Under the pieces are notes generated by a model. It searched no databases. It saw nothing but the letters and a program-made list of their open reading frames with translations, and was not told where the DNA came from. This document shows positions 46,957 through 55,891 of a stretch of DNA of 64,000 nucleotides, piece after piece. Both the position numbers and the translations under genes were made by a program. Location of the stretch: the NCBI RefSeq assembly GCF_000340215.1, contig NW_006921535.1:5803414-5867413 (forward strand), written 5' to 3'. This DNA is from Pseudocercospora fijiensis CIRAD86. Its lineage: Eukaryota; Ascomycota; Dothideomycetes; Mycosphaerellales; Mycosphaerellaceae. Position 1 is the stretch's first letter, and each line of letters starts with the position of its first letter.

Positions 46957-47765
46957 TCAGAGTCGGCGGATCCTCTCGTTGCTTGGAACTGTGGCATTAG
47001 GGTAGGTCCAATGCTGGATGGTGCGTGCCTTGGCAAGCGAACGTGTCCACAATCCAGCCTTTCAGGGACTTGACTTCAACAAGGCTGAAAGTCACGACTC
47101 GTGCAGATCTTCCAAGGTCTTGGAGATGGAGGCGCTGGTAGGGATGACCAGCAAGGTGAAGTGAGAAAGCGCATGTTTCATACACGTTCTCCAGACAGAT
47201 CGACGTGCTCGCGCCTCGGAAGGCACTCTCGGCGACCTCTTGGCTGTCTTGGCCATGACTACCACGCGGCTGGAACCGGAGCATGGCAACAACGTGGACA
47301 TGTCACGATTTATGGGTATGCCGCTGGCGATGCCACTGCCTGGAGTTGAGTTGCTGTGCCTGTCAGCAGTATGTCAGCCCAATGACCAAGCAGAACGCTT
47401 CGTCGGCACACGAGATGAGTCCAGGAGCTACAGCATCGTGTACGTGTACGAGTCCAGGCTTCTGTTGGCGAGGCAGACGAGTGTACAAGACTCAAATACT
47501 CCACAGCCCGACAGTGTATAGTGCATGATAGCGAGATGGTATGGGATGGGAGTAAGAGTGTGTGTCGTCGACGAGCCCTGCAAAGTGGCTGACTCAGCGA
47601 TTCAAGGCTGAAGCTTCCTGGCACTACCTACTACCCTTTGTGTTCACGACACGCAGATATGCTGCTCGCACGACAGCTCATAGCAAGCTTGAAAGGCGGA
47701 CATGAGAAGAAAAAGTCACCATTTGACTTGACTCCCATGAACGACTACATATCTCTCCCCGAGCC
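46957..47765. other. Intergenic, no gene seen
   Basis: Promoter of the ZIP gene and 3' flank of the cutinase gene. Open frames on both strands are short and lack family features. Confidence 0.4.
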
Positions 47766-48328
47766 TCACGACACATCGGCGGCGTCGACCCTCTGCGCCA
47801 GGAAGTGCACGGCTTCGTCAACATCAAATGCATACGAGAAGTGAGCCACATCCACGATGAGCGTTCCCTCGCACACACCATCGCCCACGGCGCAGAAGAC
47901 CTTCGTTCTCTCGGCCGGGTAGTTCGGAATACGGCCATCATTCTGTGCCTTGCGCGTGTATCCGTACAAGACCGCGCCCGCGACTTGGTCCGCTGCAGCA
48001 GGAGCTTGCTGGCTGAGATCGCTCAGAGAAGCCGCGATGAGGGCTGTGCCTTGTCTGGGAAGAGTCAGTACTACATCTCCACATACACATCCGAGGACAA
48101 CGTACGAATAGCCACCAGTGACCACGATTGTGTCTGGGCATTTGCTGTTTGCCAGCTTGAAGAGGCGGCTTCCTTCGCCGATTGTATCAGACGAAGTGCC
48201 TCTCGGCAAAAAGTTACCAGCAAGCGTGGCGTCGTATGGTCCTCCAATCCCTTGACCTGCTGCATTCGCACTGCCCGGGTGTCTCTTCAAGCCCGAGCAT
48301 GTCTGTGGACCAACCGTAACGCCCTGTA
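47766..48328 (-). CDS. Cutinase (5' end unresolved; possibly a pseudogene)
   Basis: The cutinase fold is clear from about 48,320 down. VGPQTCSGLK is followed by GIGGPYDATLAGNFLPRGTSS and a nucleophile elbow that is only complete after splicing a 51-nt intron (48,055-48,105, GTACGT..CCCAG), giving GGYSQGTALI. The catalytic Asp (GDGVC) and His (VAHFSYAF) are present, and CPDT and KVFC supply usual cysteines. Cutinases are secreted serine esterases that cleave plant cutin. Upstream, RDLIIFAEAQT (about 48,570-48,605) resembles the IIFARGTTE motif but lacks the Arg-Gly and the GNMG that should follow. No signal peptide or clean splice chain joins it. Either the first exons are diverged or the gene has lost its start. 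Confidence 0.65.
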
Positions 48329-48725
48329 CTGCAGTCAGTGATGGACATAGACGGGGTGAATACTCCCGAGACTACGCGGTGTGAGCAGAGTGGAAACGGA
48401 TTTGCCCAGGATTCGCAGACGGCTACTGATTACTGTATAGGAATTACGGTACACAAAAGCCCAAGTACAAGAAGGACATCCACATTCGGCTTTCCACCTT
48501 CCTCCCGAGTCTCCGCATTTATGGCTGTCACAGCACCAACGCCTCTGATTCTCGTATAAGACGGCGGCGTCTGCGCTTCTGCGAAGATGATAAGGTCTCG
48601 CGTACGATCAATTGGTCTCTGAAAAAGTCTGTTAACACACTACCCTAACCAAGCAATGACTGCTAATCGAGCTTACCGCATCCATTTAGGTTGCATAGCT
48701 CCATTGATGCTGTGCAAATTACGCG

Positions 48726-49000
48726 CTAGTGTTGACAAACATTCTTGCCATATGTATTTGCGTAGCAACCAATGCAAGTCCCTGTGCACTGTGATGAATC
48801 CGTACACGCGCTATTGCAAGCATAACGTGGCATGAGGACCGCCCCGAGGATTGAGGCACCTTTTTTAGCGGCCTCGGAATCCTAGTTTCCTGTCAGCGGG
48901 TGGTCACGGCAGAGATAAAGCAATAGACACCTACCGATTCGAAAGGTTTGGCTAGAGCCAATGTGGCTATGGCTACGATGAAGAGGTTTGTAAGCATCAT
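48726..49000 (-). CDS. Small secreted cysteine-rich protein, two exons (73 residues)
   Basis: Model complement(join(48726..48881,48935..49000)). Exon 1 gives a 17-residue signal peptide (MMLTNLFIVAIATLALA) and exon 2 a short mature chain with six cysteines at 44, 48, 54, 58, 61 and 71 (CNSACTDSSQCTGTCIGC...C). The 53-nt intron starts GTAGGT and ends CTAG. An alternative CAG acceptor 8 nt upstream would bring in a stop, so CTAG is preferred. Three disulfides are likely. No known family is recognised. Size and layout fit an effector or antimicrobial-type peptide (inference). A TATA box lies about 85 bp upstream of the ATG. Confidence 0.6.
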
Positions 49001-49082
49001 CTTTCTGGTATTGCGGCTGACTAAAAGTTGTTTTTCTTTTGCTGCACAAAGTAGACCTTCGGACAGGACAGACAGAGTATAC

Positions 49083-49092
49083 CTTATATATA
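49083..49092 (-). promoter_or_regulatory. TATA box of the 73-residue secreted-protein gene
   Basis: The minus strand reads TATATATAAGG, about 85 bp upstream of the start codon at 49,000. Position fits a core promoter. Confidence 0.45.
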
Positions 49093-49639
49093 CCACGGAT
49101 GGGCTGATGTTAGCGGAACCTACGGAGTTACACCATACCGGCCGGAAATTCTCCGCTCCTTATCGACAGACGCTGCGAACCCAAATTCACGTATACTCAG
49201 ATGCCGTATAAGGGCGTTGACAGCTGTGCCCTGCTAGTATGACTGTAGTAAAGCATTACTATGCACGGGTGAGATCATTCTGCCTTTAGACTATACACTC
49301 CACATTCTCGCGTGTAGAGACTATAATCAAGTGAACACAGGCAGACTACCTGTACATGAGATTCTATGCCTTCCACATCCGCACAATAAGACAAAGAAGA
49401 AACGAATAAATACGAGGCTACTACTAGGCTACATGCATGTAATAATGCGTTACAAGCGAGAGCGTAGACGCCAACTGCATAAAGTTTTAAGCTTAGACAT
49501 CGTGAACCAATAGGGTAGGTAAGCAGGTACAGCGGTCGCAGCGCCCGCAGCCAAACTAGAAGGATTACCCGCAGAACAAGCGCGGCAAACGCTAGATCTA
49601 TCGACTCGGAGCGAAGGAAGGAAGGAAGGAAGAGGCGAG

Positions 49640-50480
49640 CGGCAATCTATAGCGTCTAACTATATCGGAGTAAAAGTAGGCATTCCCTAGACCCTTACTC
49701 CTTATAGATTATAGCGAATAGTAACTTATTATTTAGTAGTCCGACCCTAGTTATCTTTACTCCGATATAGTAAGATACTATAGGGAAATATATTCGCCGG
49801 TTCTTAGCTTTTTTAGGAAGATATTAGGACCTATAGTATAGAATAGGGTATATAGTAGTAGTAGTAGAGTACTATAAGTTTTTTTTTTTTAAAAAAAAAT
49901 CCCTTTTTTAGTAAATTTTTTTTACTTATAATAGAAACTTAGGGAAAACGTTTAAGAAGTTTACTATTATTTTTTCTTAATTTTTATAACGTTTCTTAGG
50001 TTAGGGTATTTAATAGCTTAGTAAAAATAAAATAATAATAATTAAATTAAAATTAAATTAAAGTTACTAGTAAGTAGCGGTTATATTAACTATTCTACTA
50101 CTTCTATATAGATAGAATAGTTTAAAGATTTCTATAGTATAGTTTTATAGGTAGTTTTAGTACTAATACTATTATAAACTTATAATGCTAGAAATTGTAT
50201 ATATATAGAAGAATTATTTCTTTTATTAAAATTATTTATACTAGCTATATATAGTATTTCTTATATGTTTATAGTTTACTAAAATATAGGTAGTACCCTA
50301 TATAGCCTAGTAGGCTATAGAAATTTTAGTAGTATAGAGCTTTCTAGCTTATTCCTATCTAGGTATACTATTTGATTATAGATCTAGTTTTGCTAGTAGT
50401 AATATAAGCAGTTCTATTAGTATATTAGGATAGTGTGTTTTTTATAAGGATCTTATAAATATTTTATAAATATATATTGT
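49640..50480. other. AT-rich relic with inverted repeat and T/A runs
   Basis: Composition falls sharply compared with both sides. The left end has an imperfect inverted repeat of about 30 bp (49,647-49,680 against 49,750-49,783), with a perfect 15-bp core CTATATCGGAGTAAA. Near 49,880 a run of about 12 T is followed by 9 A. No open frame survives. It is probably a decayed transposon, more AT-rich and poorer in CG than the 39 kb nest. Confidence 0.5.
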
Positions 50481-51130
50481 TTTCTCTATTTCTAATAGTA
50501 GCTCTCTATATGCCTAAACATCGGTTGTGTATAGCGGTCCTTACGGGAGTAACGCATAGGCTGCCCGGGTACGCTCTTTCCTGTCGGACATTGTGGTTGC
50601 CAAGCCCGTCCCTTTCCAGACATTCGGGCTCCCTTCGTCCTTATCTCGACTACCGAAGCTGAGAAGTAAGTAGCCTTGTCTCGCTTCCCCTAGCTAGGAT
50701 CTACAACGAAGCCTCGAATTTCCCGATTCAGACCGTAGAGGTACCGAAGTCTTTCTCATCTACTTCTTAGCCCTTTTGACCAGATCTCTGCCTTAACGGG
50801 CAGTACAGGCTAGCAAAACTTGCAGCATCAATAAAATCGTAGCCCAAAGCACCTTCCCTCCTCGCCGACAGTACTTTGCTTTCCTAGAACTATTCAAGCA
50901 TGTCCACAACAACGAGTAAGCAATGCCGGATACTACGGATTGTACGTGTAGGAGTACGAAGCTATCCGGCGTACCGCGCAGCTGTTACTACTGAGTTGTC
51001 CCGTCCGTATGGACCCCGATGACTCGGTACTTCTACACCGAAAAATTAGATGGCTGGCGAATCAGATATATCGCTATGGCACACACCCGCGTTGCTGCCT
51101 CATTGCGGGTAACGGATGGCATGAACCCGG
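50481..51130. other. No gene seen
   Basis: Composition returns to host type. Short frames exist but no family motif, signal peptide or convincing intron pattern was found. Confidence 0.35.
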
Positions 51131-51830
51131 ACGCCATGTAACATCCAGACATCTCGGCAGTCGAAAACTTCAACGTCACAGCATGAGAAGGAGAGCATCA
51201 AGGTTGCTTACGACTGCGCTTCATCAAACGCGAGTCAGGTTCATCAGACTACATGTACGCCATGCAAAATCCAGACCTCTCGGCAGTCGAAAACTTCAAC
51301 TCACAGCATGAAGGGAAGCATTGAGGCTGCTCACGAGTTACGACTGCGCTCGGCAGGAGAGTCAGATTCAGACTAGGGATTGCAAGACTCAGACATCCCG
51401 GCAGTCGGAAACTTCAACTGAAAGCATCAAGGAAACTTAACATCAAGGCTGCTTACGACTACCCTTCATCAAACGCGAGTCAGATTTAGACAACGCCTTG
51501 CAAGATTTAGACATCTCGGCAGTCGAAAACGTGAAAGTGACAGAAAGTCACAGCGAAAGCATATAAAGCTGCTTACGAGTCACGACTGCGCTTGGCAGGA
51601 GGGTCAGATTCGTCAGACTCCGGACCTTTTGTGGACATCGCTGTTCTCCTGCTTTACGACGTTGCACGCGAGAAGCTGTCAGATTCCTGGGACTCTAGGG
51701 CTTAATGATTCAATGTCACAGCATGAAGGAAAGCATAAGGCTGCTTACGAGTCACGACTGCGCTTGGCAGATGGGTCAGATTCATCAGACTGCGGACCTT
51801 TTCCGGGTATCTCTATGGTTTCCTGCTTAC
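51130..51830 (+). repeat. Degenerate tandem repeat, units about 118-126 bp
   Basis: CGGCAGTCG recurs at 51,155, 51,281, 51,399 and 51,517, followed each time by AAAACTTCAAC-like and GCTTACGACTGCGCTT-like blocks. A longer fifth unit lies near 51,690-51,800, and TCAGACT..GGACCTTTT is shared between 51,617 and 51,787. No single reading frame is kept across units. Confidence 0.75.
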
Positions 51831-52100
51831 CACGTCGCACCCGAGAGGCTGTCAGACTCTGGGGACATCAACGCTCGATCATCGAACAACAGACTTTCCA
51901 TGGTGTCAGACGGCATCCGCTAGTATGTTCTGCTCGACGCGTGCAGAAACTTCATGAAAGTCACTGGATCGCCACGCAAATGAATAGGCAATTGGACAAC
52001 ATTGTATCTGTCTCGGACCGCTGTGTGTAAGTATGCTTGATGCTACCCTCCCAGGGCACACTCCCGTCTTATCTTTCACCCTCTTGGCTACCCTGCAGCC

Positions 52101-52235
52101 ATGGCACGCCTCTTGTTCAGCGTCTACCTCCTGATCGGGCTGGCATCTGCGGCAGACCCAAAAGCACAGGCTGCTCAAAAGGTAGGAGACCTCCGAGACA
52201 GATCTTCTGCGCACAAGACCGGCTGGTTCGTATGA
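52101..52235 (+). CDS. Candidate small secreted peptide (44 residues)
   Basis: The ATG opens a typical signal peptide (MARLLFSVYLLIGLASAADP) followed by a short hydrophilic chain ending KTGWFV and TGA. It has no cysteines. GTAGGAG right after Lys27 could be a donor, but I could not find an in-frame continuation. A chance signal-like ORF is a real alternative. Confidence 0.3.
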   Translation: MARLLFSVYLLIGLASAADPKAQAAQKVGDLRDRSSAHKTGWFV

Positions 52236-52352
52236 GCATAGGATCCTACAAGACTCTGGCATCACTACTTAGCAAAGAAGGCAAAGTAATTACATTCTGC
52301 AACGCTCTCCCATCCCAGAGCAATTTCGCTAAAGCCAGCAGACCGACTTCTC

Positions 52353-52532
52353 TCACGAGCTTAACATACACAGCACTACACACCCTCTGCGCTTGTCTCA
52401 AAGCTTCAACAACGACAACACCACCACCACCACCTGCTCAAGTTTTCTCACGAGCTGAACATACACAGCAGCAATAAAGACCTCCTACGATTGTCTCAAA
52501 GCCTCGAAAACGACACCAACACCACCTGCTCC
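52353..52532 (+). repeat. Tandem duplication of about 90 bp
   Basis: TCTCACGAGCTTAACATACA (about 52,353) and TCTCACGAGCTGAACATACA (about 52,447) each lead into TTGTCTCAAAGC, then CCACCTGCTC. The two halves differ mainly in a CACCAC run. Confidence 0.6.
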
Positions 52533-53074
52533 CTCCGACGAGGCGTCTTACTCGGCGACGACACCGAATCTCTCCCCAGATCCTCCGAGTACCTGTCAAA
52601 ATTTATACTCTGGAAATGGCGATACTAAGAATTGCGGGAGTAAGAATCGAGCAAATATTCGTAGAAACGAAGACCAATCACTAAAACTTCTCCATGCGCA
52701 GAAAGTCTTTCCTGCAACTACGGTTTGTGAGCCGAATGTTCTGATACCGTGTCACGAATGCTCGGGATCCTGAATACTGCTTTCATGCATCTTGCCGTCG
52801 TTGTCTGAAACAGCGGGACGCATATGAATGAGTCCACCTATTCGCGTAAGTCTTTACATGTAGCTGAAGTGATGACAAGATTCAGTATACCGACTCCTTC
52901 TCAGTGCACCGTCTCTGTCCGTTCGCTCCGCATTCGATGGACTAAAATAATGCCACATATCTCCCCCTCCCATCCCTTGCATCAAACCAAAATATATCTG
53001 TTCCGAAATCTCACATCTCACATCTCCAATCCTCCTTCCCTTTTTCTTTCCCCCACCATCCCATCTCAACCTCC
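52533..53074. other. No gene seen; pyrimidine-rich tract at its right end
   Basis: No supported coding region. The stretch 52,960-53,170 is strongly C/T-rich on the plus strand, as is common just upstream of or at the start of fungal genes. Confidence 0.35.
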
Positions 53075-53641
53075 ATGCCACCTCACCGTCTCCCCTTCCC
53101 TCTCTCCTCAAACCACCCTCTCCATCTCACCTCCCCCTCCTCTCATCCCTTTCCTTCCCCCTCTCCTTTCAAACGCACCCTCCACTCCCTCACCACAACC
53201 TCCACCCGCCTCCTCTTCTGGCTCTACGACGAAAAATGGATCTACGTAGTCTGGTTTAGCGTGGTGGTTTTGTTTTTGAGTATAATTGGATGGATTTGTG
53301 AGTAACGACACTCTACACATACGCATACAACAAAAAGAATTTTCTTTTTTTTTGCGGATGTATGGATGGATGGATTTTAACACTAACTATGGCTTGTGGA
53401 AATAGTTTATAAAAATGGTAGGACAGAGGGGTGGAGTGCGAATACTACGACGAATTCGATGAATACTACGAATATTACCTCTGGGGAGGGGATGTTGAAG
53501 CCTTTGGTATACGTATAGGGTGGGGGGGGGGGGGGGGGAAGGGATGGTTTGGGAATGGATTCGAGGCATGGTGGCGGGGTTGTTCGAACAGCATCTGCGA
53601 AACGAGGAGATGATGAGAAGAGAGATCTGGAATCTGCCTGA
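53075..53641 (+). CDS. Candidate small membrane protein, three exons
   Basis: Tentative model join(53075..53297,53429..53506,53592..53641), 116 residues. The core is one membrane segment (WIYVVWFSVVVLFLSIIGWI) followed by an acidic Tyr-rich part (ECEYYDEFDEYYEYYLWGGD) and a charged end. The first donor is GTGAGT and the second GTATAC. The acceptors GACAGAG and GAACAG were chosen to keep the frame, so the model is partly circular. The N-terminal Ser/Pro-rich sequence may be leader rather than coding. The second intron holds a run of about 18 G. Confidence 0.35.
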
Positions 53642-54064
53642 ACGTACGTATCTCTTGGCGAAATCCTTCCCGTCACCACGCCCGCGTTCTTCCTTTCGTT
53701 TCTTTTATCATGCACTCCGCAAAGTCTACTTGCGCCACCCGACAAGGTTCCAGGCACGGGAGAGGAGAGCTCTGGGATAACCGATAACTCACTACTGGTT
53801 CAGGTCTTATTAGTGAGCATGCAAGTAATGCTGGATCCAACAACATCGCTTACGAGCTATTGACGCACTGCGCTATGGCTATGCTGCGGATATTTCGGTA
53901 ATGGTCGGTTCAATCTCGCGGAGACGAAGATGTATATATGGTTTGCAGGGAAAGGTGTTGGAAGGTCGCGTGGTGCGGTGCTCAGTTGTGGTGTGCTGTC
54001 TCTGTGATTTGCTGCCGGAGTTTGGTGTGGAAGTCTGGAATTGCTTCGGGTGGACTTTGGCAAG
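53642..54064. other. Intergenic, no gene seen
   Basis: Upstream region of the GlcG-like gene. No family motif was found in either strand. Confidence 0.4.
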
Positions 54065-54677
54065 ATGAAGGTGCTGCGATTGCTATCTTTGGCTGTTGCT
54101 GCGATTGCACAGACGGTGAATCGGACGCAGACGAACGGATGGGGGTTCGACTCCGGCTCAGAGACATTGTATCAGTGCTTCGCAGGCTCAAGAGGTCGTC
54201 AAGGCTGCTATTGACCAGTCAAATGCAATTGGGTCAGATGGGAGCGAGCAGACTGTTGCGCAACTTAGACTTTAGACTGACATTTCCAGTGTTCCGAACG
54301 ACATCGCCGTGGTTGATCCGTCCGCTCAGCTCGTAGCTTTCCTGCGCATGGACAATAATGCATACCTCGCAAGTGTGGTCATCAGCATCAAGAAAGCCAA
54401 GACAGTTGCACTCTTCAACGGCCTCTTCCCTTCATACGGCTTCTATAAGCGATCACAGCCTGGCCCAATGAACGACTTGTATGCGATCCAGGAGACTAAT
54501 GATGGGTTAGTCGTTTTCGGTGGCGGTCAGCCAATTTACGACTACGAGGGATACTTCATAGGCGCAGTTGGAATCAGCGGTGGTAGCGTCCAGCAAGACG
54601 TGAATGTGAGCGTTACTGCAGCGGAGGCTATTGGCGGCACATTGCAAATGGCGCCGTTCTTGGTGAATGCAGTGTAG
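54065..54677 (+). CDS. Secreted GlcG/haem-degrading-family protein (PF03928-like)
   Basis: Model join(54065..54115,54186..54232,54290..54677), 161 residues. Exon 1 encodes a signal peptide (MKVLRLLSLAVAAIAQT). The body has family hallmarks: AQEVVKAAIDQSNAIG, then NDIAVVDPSAQLVAFLRMD, KKAKTVALFN and GLVVFGGGQPIY, with GAVGISGG near the end. The 57-nt second intron ends after CTGACATTTCCAG and removes an in-frame TAG. The 70-nt first intron ends TTCGCAG. Both donors (GTGAAT, GTCAGA) are non-consensus, so ends may shift slightly. The GlcG/HbpS-like fold binds small cofactors or haem in bacteria. The role of secreted fungal members is unknown. It converges with the next gene, leaving 56 bp between stops. 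Confidence 0.7.
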
Positions 54678-54733
54678 TGCATGGCGTGCGTCCGAAGGGG
54701 GAGGTGGAGTAGGACATACAGGAAAAACAAGAC

Positions 54734-55378
54734 TCAGGAACCCTTTAATGCGATACCAGCGATAATGAAAGCTTCGGCCTCCTTCCCACGCTGAGCCGCC
54801 TCTCCGCCTTTCTTTGGAGCTTCGAGGCGGTAGATTTTCCTCATCCTGGCCTGGTCATGCATGGATGCTAAGGCGTCATCTGTGAGGCTAGTCGGCGACG
54901 CTTTGACGTTGGCCAGTAGATGTCGCTCAACGGTACTCCTGTCGCCGCCAACTTTGATCGCAACGATGTTTTTGCTCTCGTCTTGAATACCATAGCGGCG
55001 GAATGACTCGGCGATCTGCGTGTGGGTGAGTATGACAAGTAAGGAAAAGTAGGAATATGTAGTGAGACGACGTGATGCGAAAATTGAAGCCAAGATACGA
55101 CTCGTACTTACATTGTTGTTGGGATTCATGGCAAATACAATTTCCGAATGCACATTCTTGGTCTTGAGGCGGCCGGCGATCAGATCGTTGATTGCCCTAA
55201 AGCAAGCCGAGAGCACAATGCCGCGTGACCGCAGGACGGCGGCATCGAGAAATGCATACTCATAGTCCGGATTGCCTGCAAGAAGCTGTTCGCGCAGAAA
55301 CGAGGCATTCTGCACATCGGCAAAGAGGCAGATGTGGAGAGGGTGGTGTGGGAGGTGTGGGAGCGACGCCGTCTCCAT
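54734..55378 (-). CDS. CGI121: EKC/KEOPS complex subunit Cgi121-like
   Basis: Model complement(join(54734..55015,55112..55378)), 182 residues. The 96-nt intron (GTAAGT..CGCAG) is itself open in frame, so an unspliced frame also exists. Spliced protein joins NPNNN to IAESFRRYGI, restoring the usual core. Family marks are ICLFADVQNASFLREQLLAG, YAFLDAAVLRS, KTKNVHSEIVFAMNPNNN and NIVAIKVGG. Cgi121 binds Bud32 and tRNA in KEOPS, which makes the t6A modification and affects telomeres and transcription. The first ATG (METASLPHLPHHPLH) aligns with fungal homologues' starts by pattern. Confidence 0.85.
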   Translation of the reverse strand: METASLPHLPHHPLHICLFADVQNASFLREQLLAGNPDYEYAFLDAAVLRSRGIVLSACFRAINDLIAGRLKTKNVHSEIVFAMNPNNNVSTSRILASIFASRRLTTYSYFSLLVILTHTQIAESFRRYGIQDESKNIVAIKVGGDRSTVERHLLANVKASPTSLTDDALASMHDQARMRKIYRLEAPKKGGEAAQRGKEAEAFIIAGIALKGS

Positions 55379-55891
55379 GCTGGCGGCCTGGACGTCTGGA
55401 TGAGGATGGCCAGCCTCACCAAGGCGGGCGATGTCTGCAAGCGGCGGTGGTAGCGTGACTGGGTGTGGTATGGAGGGTGGTGGTGTGGTGGTGAGGCCAG
55501 GAAGAGTGGTGCTTTTTCGCAGTAGTGATTGGGCTTTGCGTATGAAGTAGGTTAGCTCAGCGCACGGGGCCCCGAAGGTTAAAGTGGCGAGAACTCTGGA
55601 CCGGACCGGGGGGGGGCCTCAAGTACGCTGCTGCGAAGTCGACGCGCACTTGACGGCCGCGCAGGACGCTGCAGCGCCGATGGAGCAGCGCGATCGCTGA
55701 GGGGGACATTGGCGGGACCCGGGGTTCGTGTCGTTGTTGCTGTTTCTTATATGCTGTACCTGTGCCTGCGACAACCCAACTCCGCCCGCTGCACCAGGCC
55801 ACGCCACGGCAGCGGTGTCTCCCGCAGTTGATGTGCGTGCAAGCGCCTCGACGGCAACTTCCACCACAGCTCATCGGCACGCGGAGGGGAC
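55379..55891. promoter_or_regulatory. Shared divergent promoter region
   Basis: 513 bp between the start of the Cgi121-like gene (minus) and the Zn2Cys6 factor (plus). It is GC-rich near 55,560-55,900 and has no coding signal, so it must hold both promoters. Confidence 0.5.

Noticed and set aside
53387..53757. Minus-strand Pro-rich frames
   Set aside because: They arise from the poly-G run and low-complexity sequence; no domain or splice support.
55016..55111. Extra 32 residues in the Cgi121-like protein (unspliced 214-residue frame)
   Set aside because: The stretch starts GTAAGT, ends CGCAG, is hydrophobic and interrupts a conserved region; an in-frame intron fits better.
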